Assembly: GCF_000241345.1 (NCBI RefSeq)
Contig: NZ_BAED01000059.1
Location: 115,276-179,275 of the forward strand
DNA from: Gordonia amarae NBRC 15530
GTDB lineage: Bacteria > Actinomycetota > Actinomycetes > Mycobacteriales > Mycobacteriaceae
Reading direction: 5' to 3'
Length of the DNA: 64,000 bases
How positions within the stretch are numbered: position 1 is the stretch's first letter; every line of letters begins with the position of its first letter. The notes under the pieces are model-generated. The model made no database searches. It saw only the letters and a list, made by a program, of their open reading frames with translations, and was not told the origin of the DNA. This document shows positions 17,974 through 25,794 of the stretch, in pieces. The position numbers and the translations under genes were made by a program.

Positions 17974-18348
17974 TCATTTCCGTCGACGTTCACCGATGGT
18001 GAAAACGAGATAGAAGACGGCCCAGAGGCCCGCACCCCAGAGGACGAAGACGGTGATCGCGACCCACCAGCCGGTCATCGACGACAGGTTGAACCAACCA
18101 CTGAGCAGGAGGGCCGGCAGCACCGTGACCAGCATGATCGCGAAGTGTGCGACTGATTGTTTCCGCAGGCTCCACCCGTCGATCCGGTAGATGAACGAAC
18201 TTCCGCCCAGGGCCGCCACGATGACCCCGGTGACCAGTGTTCCCCGGCCACCCGTCTCGTCGCCCTGTGCGAGCAGCGCGAGGCCGATCGCCGTCATCAC
18301 CAGCAGCGGTAGCGCGGTGGCCAGCAACACCTTCCAGATCGTTCGCAC
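17974..18348 (-). CDS. Four-helix membrane protein, DUF3021-like
   Basis: The 124-residue product has four hydrophobic segments (about 7-27, 40-60, 70-88 and 96-116) and a basic C-terminus (GERRRK). The spacing resembles DUF3021 proteins, often found with LytTR regulators, but none is here. The GTG at 18348 is chosen since sequence further upstream reads as a shadow of the molybdoenzyme gene. It sits 45 bases downstream of the molybdoenzyme on the same strand. Confidence 0.6.
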   Translation of the reverse strand: MRTIWKVLLATALPLLVMTAIGLALLAQGDETGGRGTLVTGVIVAALGGSSFIYRIDGWSLRKQSVAHFAIMLVTVLPALLLSGWFNLSSMTGWWVAITVFVLWGAGLWAVFYLVFTIGERRRK

Positions 18349-18392
18349 GAACCCCAACCTATCGCTATGGCCGGGGCCGGCTCTCTGGCCGC

Positions 18393-20540
18393 TCAGTCGG
18401 CGCGCGACACCTTCACCCAGGTGTCGTTGACGGCGGCGGTGCCGGTGAACGGGTCGACCTGCGCCGGGTCGTGCAGGTCGTTGACATTCTCGCCCGGCAG
18501 AGTGCTGGCATGCTGCCAGCCGGTGGCCTGATGGCCCCACCCGTGCGGGATCACCACCGAGCCCGGGCGGATCCCGTCGTCGATCCGCAGCGGCACCTGG
18601 ATTTTGCCGACCTTGGAGGTGACGAGGAGGAGATCGCCGTCGGCCAGTCCGCGCTGGGCCGCGTCGTCGGAGTTGAGCAGGGCATTGCACCGATTCTGCC
18701 CGGACGTCATGCGCGGGAGGTTGTGGAGCCAGGAGTTGTTGCTGCGCAGCTGGCGACGACCGAGCAACCGTAGGTCGAACTCGGCGTCGGGACCGGAAAT
18801 CGGCTTGGCCAGCTGGTCGAGGGTCGCCTCGACGAATTCGGCGGGTGCGAGGGCGACCCGCCTGTCCTTGGTGGCGATGACCTCTTTCAGACGAGGCACC
18901 AGTGGTCCGAGATCGATTCCGCCCCGGGCCTCGTGCAGCTTCTTGACGGTGATCGCGTTGCGCCCCTTACGGAGTCGTCCGTACGGTCCGAGGGCCATGC
19001 CGACCGCGAGAATGCGGTTGGGGTCACCGAGGCGCATCAGCAGATTCCTTACCGGGGCGGGAAACAGCGCCCGTAATGGGTTGGGTAACAACTCCAGTAC
19101 CAGCTGCACGAGGATCTGCCAGTCCTCCATCGCATCGGCCGGCGGCTGAAAGGCACGGCGCTGCATCCGCAGGCTGTTGCGCACGGTGAACAGGGTGGTG
19201 AAGAACGCGACCTCCTCTCGTTCCAGCGGGGAGACCGGCGGCAGGATGAAGTCGGCGTGTCGGGTGGTCTCGGTGACGTACATATCCACTGCCACATACA
19301 GATCGAGCGTCTTCATGGCGTCATCGAGCCGGCCGGCGTGCGGAATCGACGACACCGGGTTACCGGCGACGGTGATCATCGCGCGGATCTGGCCCGGGCC
19401 GGGGGTGAGGATCTCGTCGGCCATCACCACCGCGGGCAGCTCGGAGCGGAAGGCCTTGTACCTGCCGGAACGGTCGGTCCACGCGCCGTGCGCGGCCGGG
19501 ATGAACTTGGTGAACCGTGGGATGTCGATGACCGGTGTCGGGAACATGATGCCGCCGGGCCGGTCGAGGTTGCCGGTGACCGCGTTGACCACCGCCACCA
19601 GCCAGCTCACCAGGGTGCCGGTCTGCTGCTGACAGATCCCGATCCGCGCGTACATCGCGGCCGACTCGGCGGCGGCGTGTTCACGCGCCAGCGATCGGAT
19701 GAGATCGGGGTCGACGCCGGCGCGTTCGCCCATCACCTCAGGTGTCGCCCGGGACACCAGAGCTCTGAGTTCCATCGTTCCGGATGCGTTGTCGTTCAGC
19801 CATTTCCGGTCGACAAGGTCTTCGGTGAAGAGCACGTTGAGCATCGCCAGCAGCAGGAAGATGTCGCCGCCGGGACGGACCGCCACGTGCTGGTCGGCCA
19901 GCTGTGCGGTCTCGGTGTGGCGGGGATCGATCACCACCACCTTGCCGCCGCGGGCCCGGACGTCTTTGATGCGACGTGTGGCGCCCGGCATGATCGAGAG
20001 CGAACTGTTCGACACCGCGGGATTGGCGCCGAGGATCACGAGGCGGTCGGTGCGGTCGATGTCGGTGACCGGCAGCAGGAAGTTCGAGCCGTAGGTCCGC
20101 CACGAGGAATACTCGTGCGGCATCTGATCAATAGTGGACGCCGAGAAGAAATTCGGGGTCAGCATCATCGCACGCAGCATTCCGAAATACATCACCGCAG
20201 AGCTATGGGCTGCCGGGTTGCCGACGTAGAGCCCCAGCGCACGGTTGCCGTGGTCGGCCCGGACCTTACGCAGACGCCGTCCGATCTCGGTATAGGCCTG
20301 CTCCCAGGAGACCGGTTCGAAGCTGTCACCCACGCGTTTCATCGGCTGCCGCAGCCGGTCCGGATCCTCATGAACGCCGCCCATCGCGGTCGCCTTGGGG
20401 CAGATGTATCCCTTGGACAGCACGTCGTCGGGGTTGCCGGCGATCCTGGCGACGGCGCCGTCTGTGACGGTCACCAGGATTCCGCAGTGGGATTCGCACA
20501 GGGTGCACTGGGTGCTGTGCGTGATGGGCTGGGCGGTCAT
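18393..20540 (-). CDS. Molybdopterin oxidoreductase with N-terminal 4Fe-4S cluster (formate dehydrogenase-like)
   Basis: The 715-residue product starts with a 4Fe-4S site C12-x2-C15-x3-C19 and C47 (GYICPK). The molybdopterin catalytic domain follows (about 55-520) and the molydop-binding domain closes the protein (about 600-710, with PHGWGHQATGW). Enzymes of this layout include formate dehydrogenases and a large group of uncharacterised actinobacterial cytoplasmic oxidoreductases. No TAT signal is seen, and no electron-transfer subunit, chaperone or cofactor gene lies beside it, so the physiological substrate cannot be assigned. It is divergent from whiB at 20782 across a 241-base spacer. Confidence 0.87.
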   Translation of the reverse strand: MTAQPITHSTQCTLCESHCGILVTVTDGAVARIAGNPDDVLSKGYICPKATAMGGVHEDPDRLRQPMKRVGDSFEPVSWEQAYTEIGRRLRKVRADHGNRALGLYVGNPAAHSSAVMYFGMLRAMMLTPNFFSASTIDQMPHEYSSWRTYGSNFLLPVTDIDRTDRLVILGANPAVSNSSLSIMPGATRRIKDVRARGGKVVVIDPRHTETAQLADQHVAVRPGGDIFLLLAMLNVLFTEDLVDRKWLNDNASGTMELRALVSRATPEVMGERAGVDPDLIRSLAREHAAAESAAMYARIGICQQQTGTLVSWLVAVVNAVTGNLDRPGGIMFPTPVIDIPRFTKFIPAAHGAWTDRSGRYKAFRSELPAVVMADEILTPGPGQIRAMITVAGNPVSSIPHAGRLDDAMKTLDLYVAVDMYVTETTRHADFILPPVSPLEREEVAFFTTLFTVRNSLRMQRRAFQPPADAMEDWQILVQLVLELLPNPLRALFPAPVRNLLMRLGDPNRILAVGMALGPYGRLRKGRNAITVKKLHEARGGIDLGPLVPRLKEVIATKDRRVALAPAEFVEATLDQLAKPISGPDAEFDLRLLGRRQLRSNNSWLHNLPRMTSGQNRCNALLNSDDAAQRGLADGDLLLVTSKVGKIQVPLRIDDGIRPGSVVIPHGWGHQATGWQHASTLPGENVNDLHDPAQVDPFTGTAAVNDTWVKVSRAD

Positions 20541-20781
20541 CGGGCGCCTTCCATGGAGCAGAATAATGTAGGATATATGTTAGCGGGCTGATTGGTCCTG
20601 CGGGCAACATCGGCTTTCGGGTGGGCCGGGCGCACCGAAACACCGCCTCGTCCTGCGGCCGTCGGGTCGCCTCGATTGTCGCCACAACGACCTCCTGTCG
20701 GAGGGAAAATAAGAGGCGCTACTTCTTGTCTTCTTGTAGGTTTCTGAGATTGTCGCGGACACCGGAAAGGGGCTGACATCG
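20541..20781. promoter_or_regulatory. Divergent promoter region, including the leader shared by both whiB copies (20731-20781)
   Basis: This spacer separates the molybdoenzyme (minus) from whiB copy 1 (plus). An AT-rich block at about 20560-20582 is a likely minus-strand promoter. The last 51 bases (TCTTGTAGGTTTC then GTCGCGGACACCGGAAAGG) are recognisably the same as 36209-36255 in front of whiB copy 2. In copy 1 the GAAAGGGG ribosome site is followed by nine bases and then the ATG. Confidence 0.6.
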
Positions 20782-21033
20782 ATGACCACTACTGCGATTG
20801 AGCCACTTCGACTGCCGCTGACCGCTCTGATCTTCGCGTCGGAAACCCCGGACTGGTCCGGTGCGCTCTGTGCGGACCCTGGCCTGAATCCCGAACTGTG
20901 GCATCCGTTTCCGACCGAGGATGCCGGTGTGGCCGTCGAGGTGTGCCACCGTTGCCCGCTGCGGGCCGAATGCCTGGAGTTCGGGAAGGCCAACAGGCTG
21001 CCCGGGGTGTGGGGCGGCGAGCGGCTCGGTTGA
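20782..21033 (+). CDS. WhiB-family Fe-S transcription factor, copy 1
   Basis: WhiB-like proteins carry a 4Fe-4S cluster that senses redox signals or NO and work with sigma factors in actinobacteria. The 83-residue product has the four cluster Cys residues C30, C55, C58 and C64, and the G-V-W-G-G turn (75-79). There is almost nothing after the turn: it ends ERLG, so the basic C-terminal DNA-binding tail of most WhiB proteins is missing. It is 75 of 83 residues identical to copy 2 at 36376. Its divergent neighbour is a redox molybdoenzyme, but a functional link is only suggested. Confidence 0.93.
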   Translation: MTTTAIEPLRLPLTALIFASETPDWSGALCADPGLNPELWHPFPTEDAGVAVEVCHRCPLRAECLEFGKANRLPGVWGGERLG

Positions 21034-21116
21034 TTCCGAATCGTCTTGTCGCACTGGGAATTATACTTGACAGCCGGCGACCACGATTCTGGGCCGACGA
21101 TCGTCATGCGACACGG

Positions 21117-21989
21117 TTACTCGTCGTCGACCAGCACCGGTTCGTCGGGGAACGGGATGTTGGTCCACGGCGAGTTGATCGAGTCCAAGAACGGACGCAT
21201 CATCTCGATGCCGCATGTGACGTGCCGCCCCCAGCTCTCCGGGTAGGTGACGATCCGGCCGGCGAGCACCCCGAGGGCGTACTCGCGCCAGTTGCCGTAC
21301 AACTGCGAGGCCGAGTCGCGGCAGGCGATGGCGACATTCGCGGCGATATCCGATGACCCGAAGCCCAGGTGCACACCCCAGCGGGCGATGTTCCCGGCGC
21401 GCAGGTAGTCGTATCCGTCCAGCGCGACGACCTCTTCGTCGGCGCCGAGCAGGTGTGCTTGGCGCAGTGTCTGTTCCGCGGCATGGATGGCCGGGATCGT
21501 CTCGCACAATGCGTCGGCGTACCCGGCCGGAGCCTCCACCCGGGCCGCCTCGTCGCGCAGGGCGGCGGCCCAGTCGGCGTCGCTGACCCTCGGCTGGTCG
21601 CGGACGGTGCGCACCCGCGTCCGGACGATCGCCGCGTGATAGGCGACGGAATCGCCGTACTGGCCGTTGACCAGCGCGTTGAGCCGTTCCATCCAGTCCC
21701 CGCGGTCGGTGATGCCCCAGACCTGCGACATGAAGTACTTCACGTCGGCGTCGCCGACATCGGTGAGCGAGTTCCAGGTCGCGTCGTTGGCGACGACCAT
21801 CGGCGCCGACAGTGCCAGCCCCTGCGCGAGCGGCCCGTAGAAGTAGCCGTGCGGATCGGTGGGGATCGGTTCCTGCCGGTAGTCCCGGGCGATGGCCGCC
21901 GCGATGCCCTCCGGCGATTCCGCGACGCGCATGTGTTCGGCGTCCTCGTCGTCCACAAACCTGTCGCGCAGTGAGCTCAGTAGTCCCAT
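21117..21989 (-). CDS. DUF1266-family protein, third of three tandem paralogues
   Basis: The 290-residue cytoplasmic protein has no signal or membrane helix. The C-terminal half matches the DUF1266 pattern: a helical segment with RAGNIARWGVHLGFG (about 208-222), NWREYALGVLAGRI and the ending NSPWTNIPFP. The same SPWTNI ending closes the first paralogue and SPWRTLRYP closes the second. The start ATG at 21989 lies inside the end of the second gene (13-base overlap), so translation is probably coupled. DUF1266 has no defined biochemical function; E. coli YbeR and YbeU belong to it. Confidence 0.75.
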   Translation of the reverse strand: MGLLSSLRDRFVDDEDAEHMRVAESPEGIAAAIARDYRQEPIPTDPHGYFYGPLAQGLALSAPMVVANDATWNSLTDVGDADVKYFMSQVWGITDRGDWMERLNALVNGQYGDSVAYHAAIVRTRVRTVRDQPRVSDADWAAALRDEAARVEAPAGYADALCETIPAIHAAEQTLRQAHLLGADEEVVALDGYDYLRAGNIARWGVHLGFGSSDIAANVAIACRDSASQLYGNWREYALGVLAGRIVTYPESWGRHVTCGIEMMRPFLDSINSPWTNIPFPDEPVLVDDE

Positions 21990-22855
21990 GAGTCCTCCTG
22001 GAAATCGGTGATGGTCAGTTCGGGCAGCGGGTAGCGCAGGGTTCGCCACGGACTGTCCCGGGCGGTGAGGCAGGTGGCCACGGCGGGCAGCAGTGCGGCG
22101 AACCGGGCCCGTCGTTCGTCCGGCTCCGCGGTCAGCGCCGCCCCGGCCAGCACCGTCGCGGCGTACTCGCGCCACGACGCCGCCCGGCCGGTGATCAGGT
22201 CGACGACGGCCAGCAGACCCTGCGTCACCGCCGCGTGATCGGCGTACCCCGACTGCGCGCCATACCGGATGGCGGTCACGGCATAGCTTGCCTGATGTCC
22301 GACGATGCCGGGCAGCAGCACGCCCGGCGGCAGGACGTGGGTCTCGCGCAGCCAGCCGTCCACCTCGTCGATCGCCGGGGCCAGCCGGTCGAGCGCGGCA
22401 TAGGCGGCGTCGGGCTGGTTGGTGGCGTGCAGCCAGTCGCGCACCGCGCCGGTCCACTCGTCGGCGGCGAGGTCGGTTCCGGCCGACCGGGCGGCCTCAG
22501 CACGCACGCGCAGCACCGTGTCGATATCTCCGATACCGCCGTGATCGAGGGTCGTCCCGAGGTACGACACCCAGTCGGCGGGACTGTTGATCTGAAGGTG
22601 ACGGGACAGCCCGACACGGACCTCGTACGCCGACATCCCCGGAATGCGAATCACGTTCCAGGGCACGCCGTCGGCGACGGCGGTGGCCGCGTCGGTGGCC
22701 AGGGCTTGGGCCACCGCGCTGTAGAGCGGGCCGCGCGGATCGACGGTGAGCGTGCCGGCGGCGGCCGCGGCCAGCGCCGGGTCGGGCGGCGCACCTGCGA
22801 GCAGGTCGTCGTCGATCAGATAGTCCGACCCGGTCACGGCCGGGTCAGGCAGCAC
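21977..22855 (-). CDS. DUF1266-family protein, second of three tandem paralogues
   Basis: The 292-residue product is Ala- and Asp-rich and probably all helical. It aligns with its neighbours by the segments WNVIRIPGMSAYEVRVGLSRHLQI (compare WGITDRGDWMERLNAL in the third), SWREYAATVLAGAAL and the closing SPWRTLRYPLPEL. It has lost the AxDxAR-type signature seen in better-kept DUF1266 domains, so it is the most diverged of the three. It overlaps the first gene by 11 bases and the third by 13, an arrangement that favours stoichiometric production and perhaps a hetero-complex. Confidence 0.68.
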   Translation of the reverse strand: MLPDPAVTGSDYLIDDDLLAGAPPDPALAAAAAGTLTVDPRGPLYSAVAQALATDAATAVADGVPWNVIRIPGMSAYEVRVGLSRHLQINSPADWVSYLGTTLDHGGIGDIDTVLRVRAEAARSAGTDLAADEWTGAVRDWLHATNQPDAAYAALDRLAPAIDEVDGWLRETHVLPPGVLLPGIVGHQASYAVTAIRYGAQSGYADHAAVTQGLLAVVDLITGRAASWREYAATVLAGAALTAEPDERRARFAALLPAVATCLTARDSPWRTLRYPLPELTITDFQEDSWDY

Positions 22856-23630
22856 GGGGGAGCGGGATGTTGGTCCACGGGCTTTGCGGGCTCGACAGCA
22901 GTGATCGGACCGCCTCGGCGGCCCGGCGGTACACGTCGTCGGTCGGGTAGCCGCCCTCGATCACCGAACAGCCCAACACGTACGACGCACCGAACGACGC
23001 CCACGAATCGAACACAGAACCGGCGTTGTGGGCGAGCGCGCCGAGCATCTGCTGCGCGGTCTGCGGATCGGAGTAGCCCACCCGCATGCCCGCCTGGGTC
23101 AGATAGGTGGCGTGGGCGAGGTCGTAGGCGAACATGGTGACGACGCGCTGTCCCGGCGGCAGCAGCCCGCCCTCGGCGAGCGCCTGCTCGGCGTGGTAGA
23201 CCTTCACCGCCGAACGCAGCAGCAGATCGGTGTGCTCGTCGGTGTGCCCGTTCCGTTCGCTGTGCGCGCTGACCGCCGGCAGCCACTCCTCCAGCCCGAG
23301 GTAGGCGGCGCCGGAGTTCTCGAGGACCTCGTCGCGCACATCCAGGGCCATCTCACCCGGCTCGCCCTTGACGCGGAGCCCGCGGATCGCGGCATCGGTC
23401 ACCTGCACCCAGCTGTCGCGGCTGGTGACCTTCCACCGGTCGATCAACGCGCGCTGTTCCTCGCCGGTCGCGTCCAGCGTCCCGGGCGGAACCCCTGGAC
23501 GTTCGGGCCAGTTCCAGAACAGGCCGAGTCGCACCGCTTCGGGAGCTCCCAGTGCCAGGGCCTCCGCGTGGGGACCGTGTACGGGTCCGCCTGGGTGCGA
23601 CAGCGGGTGGGTTTCGAGGCCGGAATTCAC
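22845..23630 (-). CDS. DUF1266-family protein, first of three tandem paralogues
   Basis: The 261-residue product carries the clearest DUF1266 features: WKVTSRDSWVQVTDAA (about 66-81), FAYDLAHATYLTQAGMRVGY (about 168-187), SWASFGASYVLGCSVI and the closing SPWTNIPLP. It is the first gene of the minus-strand trio. A GGxPPRGIR-type region upstream holds no obvious promoter motif, but the direct repeat A (23650-23709) lies only 20 bases upstream of the ATG. No enzyme residues can be recognised. Confidence 0.75.
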   Translation of the reverse strand: MNSGLETHPLSHPGGPVHGPHAEALALGAPEAVRLGLFWNWPERPGVPPGTLDATGEEQRALIDRWKVTSRDSWVQVTDAAIRGLRVKGEPGEMALDVRDEVLENSGAAYLGLEEWLPAVSAHSERNGHTDEHTDLLLRSAVKVYHAEQALAEGGLLPPGQRVVTMFAYDLAHATYLTQAGMRVGYSDPQTAQQMLGALAHNAGSVFDSWASFGASYVLGCSVIEGGYPTDDVYRRAAEAVRSLLSSPQSPWTNIPLPRAA

Positions 23631-23649
23631 AGGCGGATACCTCTCGGTG

Positions 23650-23709
23650 GTTCGGCGGTCTTCTCACTCGTGCTTGGCCGTTCCGAGGCTACCGAAGTCG
23701 CGGCTTGTC
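23650..23709. repeat. Direct repeat, copy A (left border of the catabolic cassette)
   Basis: About 60 bases that recur at 28261-28320. The best-kept core is CACTCGTGCTTGGC followed by TTCCGAGG and TACC; the first 50 positions differ by four substitutions and two one-base gaps. Copy A lies between the DUF1266 operon and the TetR gene. The two copies enclose exactly the TetR gene and its three-gene catabolic operon. Confidence 0.75.
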
Positions 23710-23816
23710 GATCTGCGGAGGTGGTGGGCACTCCGGTTCTCGTGTCCCACGGACGTCGCCGGCGGCGACCCCGGGCTGTCAGAAGGCTGTACACCATCCC
23801 ACTGATTCGTGGCACG

Positions 23817-23838
23817 TATCATCACTTCTGATGAAGTG
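23817..23838. promoter_or_regulatory. Operator-like palindrome in front of the TetR gene
   Basis: CACTTC-TGAT-GAAGTG (23823-23838) is a perfect 6-base inverted repeat. It overlaps TATCATCACTT (23817-23827), whose reverse complement AAGTGATGATA is found again at 24610-24620 in front of the catabolic operon. This makes an autoregulatory TetR site likely. Confidence 0.7.
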
Positions 23839-23853
23839 TTGCGAAAGGGAACG

Positions 23854-24492
23854 ATGAGCGGCAAGCCTGCGCAGGTCAGTCGGGGTGACCGGCGTAAGGC
23901 GAAGACCCGGGCCGCGTTGATCGGTGCGGCCGTCGGATTCCTGTCGGAGGGGCGCACCAGCGTCAGCATCCAGGAGATAACGGACGCCGCCGACGTAGGT
24001 TTCGGCACCTTCTACAACCATTTCGACACGAAAGAAGACCTGTTCGCCGCCGCCGTGACCGCGACCCTCGATGGGTGGGCTGCGCTGCGGGCGCGGGCAA
24101 CCGCCGGCCTCGTGGATCCGGCGGAGATATTCGCACGCAGTTTCCGGGTGGCCGGCCGGTTGCAGCCGGTGCACCCGACGATGGTGCGGCTGGTGCTCAA
24201 TTCCGGTGCGCAGGTCCTGAGTTCCGAACATGGACTGCGCCCCGGGGCGGTCGAGGACATCGGTCGGGGTATCGAATCGGGTCGATTCGCCGTGCGCGAT
24301 GTCGATGCCGCGGTGATGATGGCTGGTGGCCTACTGCTGGCTCTGTTGCAGATGCTGGAGTCCACCGATGCTCCCGCAGGGTCGACGGCGGATCTTTTCG
24401 CCGAGCGAGCGCTGGTGATGCTTGGCGTCGCGTCGGACGAAGCGCACGACATCTGCCACCGTGAGCTTCCCGATATCTCGGTTGAACTCTGA
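23854..24492 (+). CDS. TetR-family regulator of the adjacent catabolic operon
   Basis: The 212-residue product has the TetR HTH at about 12-58 (RRKAKTRAALIGAA ... VGFGTFYNHFDTKEDLF) and a ligand domain (about 75-205). The ATG at 23854 has an AAAGGGA ribosome site and places the HTH at the usual distance from the N-terminus; an in-frame start at 23809 would add 15 residues and lie across the operator. The next three genes, 157 bases downstream on the same strand, encode an aromatic ring-cleavage route, and both promoters share an 11-base core. It most likely represses the operon until a pathway intermediate binds; that is inference. Confidence 0.9.
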   Translation: MSGKPAQVSRGDRRKAKTRAALIGAAVGFLSEGRTSVSIQEITDAADVGFGTFYNHFDTKEDLFAAAVTATLDGWAALRARATAGLVDPAEIFARSFRVAGRLQPVHPTMVRLVLNSGAQVLSSEHGLRPGAVEDIGRGIESGRFAVRDVDAAVMMAGGLLLALLQMLESTDAPAGSTADLFAERALVMLGVASDEAHDICHRELPDISVEL

Positions 24493-24608
24493 TCGCGGCG
24501 CTCGTCTGACCTCTTCTTACATCTCGGTCGCGCTCAAGCCGGCCGGGCACTTCGTCGTGCCCACCTGTCGTCGACTGGTGCCCGACCACTTGACTGATAG
24601 AACCATCG

Positions 24609-24630
24609 TAAGTGATGATAGTATCAGTTA
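24609..24630. promoter_or_regulatory. Operator-like palindrome in front of the catabolic operon
   Basis: TAAGTGAT at the left and ATCAGTTA at the right are inverted copies with one mismatch around a 6-base centre, giving a 22-base palindrome. It contains the 11-mer AAGTGATGATA also present (inverted) in front of the TetR gene. An outer pair ACTGATA (24593-24599) and TATCAGT (24622-24628) is also inverted. It ends 19 bases before the dioxygenase ATG. Confidence 0.72.
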
Positions 24631-24648
24631 ACGATGAGGAGGCAGCCC

Positions 24649-25794
24649 ATGTCGGTCCGATCCGCACCACACGACCCGCACCGAGACATCCATAGCGACG
24701 CCGGAGCCGTGGCCGGGGAGCACCCCGGACGCAGCAGCAACCCGGTCATCAAGGTCCGTGGTCTCGCGTGGCTCGAATTCTCCAAACCCGACCTCGTCCG
24801 AGCGGAAGCCTTCGCGCGGGCCTTCGGGTTCGAGACCGCCTACCGCACAACGGATCACCTGCATCTGCGAGGGGCCGAGCCGGGATCGCCGTGTGTCGTC
24901 ATCCACCGAGGCAGACGAACGAGGTTCCTCGGCCCCGCTTTTCAGGCGGCCGACAGCGCAGACGTGGTCAAGCTCGCCGATCGGCTCGGGACCAAGGCTG
25001 CGCCGGTCGGAGAACCGTTCGGCGGAGTGGGCGTGGACCTGCTCGACCCCAGCGGTATGCCGCTGCGAATCGTCGCGGATGTCGATCAGTTGCCCGCGAT
25101 CGGCGCCACCCCGGAAGCGGTGTTCAACTTCGGTGGCCACGCTTGTCGTATCAATACGCCGGTACGGCCCGCCCGCACTCCGGCGCGGGTCCGGAGACTC
25201 GGGCACGTCGTGGTGATGACCAACCGTTTCCGCGAATCCCTCCAGTGGTACCTCGACAACCTCGGGCTGATCGTGAGCGACTTCCTCTACTACGAGGACC
25301 AGCGCGAACGCGGCCCGGTCATGGGGTTCATCCGCTGCGACCGCGGCAGCGAACCCTCCGACCACCACACCCTCGCCATGACGCTCGGTCCGTCCAACAG
25401 ATATGTCCATTCGGCGTACGAGGTCGCCGATCTGGACACCATCGCAGCGGGAGGCGAGTACCTCACGGATCTGGGTTACCGCCGATCGTGGGGAATCGGC
25501 CGGCACATCCAGGGCAGTCAGATCTTCGACTATTGGCGCGACCCGGACGGTTTTCTCGTCGAGCATTACGCGGACGGTGACCTCTTCGACTCGACTATCG
25601 AACCCGGTTGGGCGCCGATGACCGCTTCGGGTCTCGCCCAGTGGGGGCCGCCGGCCTCGGCGGACTTTCTCGGCACCGCGATGGGCCGGGAATCGGCGAT
25701 CACCGCACGCGATGCCATCACCTCGCTGCACAACAACGACAACGAATTCGACCTCCGCCGACTGCGCGGACTACTGAAAGTACCGACATCATGA
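24649..25794 (+). CDS. VOC-family extradiol ring-cleavage dioxygenase
   Basis: The 381-residue product consists of two glyoxalase-type halves, as in type I extradiol dioxygenases. In the catalytic C-terminal half the expected Fe ligands are His186 (RLGHVVV), His240 (DHHTLAM) and Glu305 (GFLVEHYADGD); a further His near 286 fits the acid-base residue. These enzymes open catechol-type rings with O2. The ATG at 24649 follows GAGGAG by seven bases. The gene starts a three-gene operon with ATGA overlaps. The exact catechol is not known; the length and long N-terminal extension (about 1-33) set it apart from BphC. Confidence 0.85.
   Translation: MSVRSAPHDPHRDIHSDAGAVAGEHPGRSSNPVIKVRGLAWLEFSKPDLVRAEAFARAFGFETAYRTTDHLHLRGAEPGSPCVVIHRGRRTRFLGPAFQAADSADVVKLADRLGTKAAPVGEPFGGVGVDLLDPSGMPLRIVADVDQLPAIGATPEAVFNFGGHACRINTPVRPARTPARVRRLGHVVVMTNRFRESLQWYLDNLGLIVSDFLYYEDQRERGPVMGFIRCDRGSEPSDHHTLAMTLGPSNRYVHSAYEVADLDTIAAGGEYLTDLGYRRSWGIGRHIQGSQIFDYWRDPDGFLVEHYADGDLFDSTIEPGWAPMTASGLAQWGPPASADFLGTAMGRESAITARDAITSLHNNDNEFDLRRLRGLLKVPTS

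Noticed and set aside
16653..18002. Plus-strand open frame of 449 codons opposite the SGNH hydrolase gene
   Set aside because: It is the antisense shadow of a clear signal-peptide-bearing hydrolase; the translation is compositionally odd (Val/Asp/Gly/Arg-rich) and has no domain. Such long shadows are usual at this GC content.
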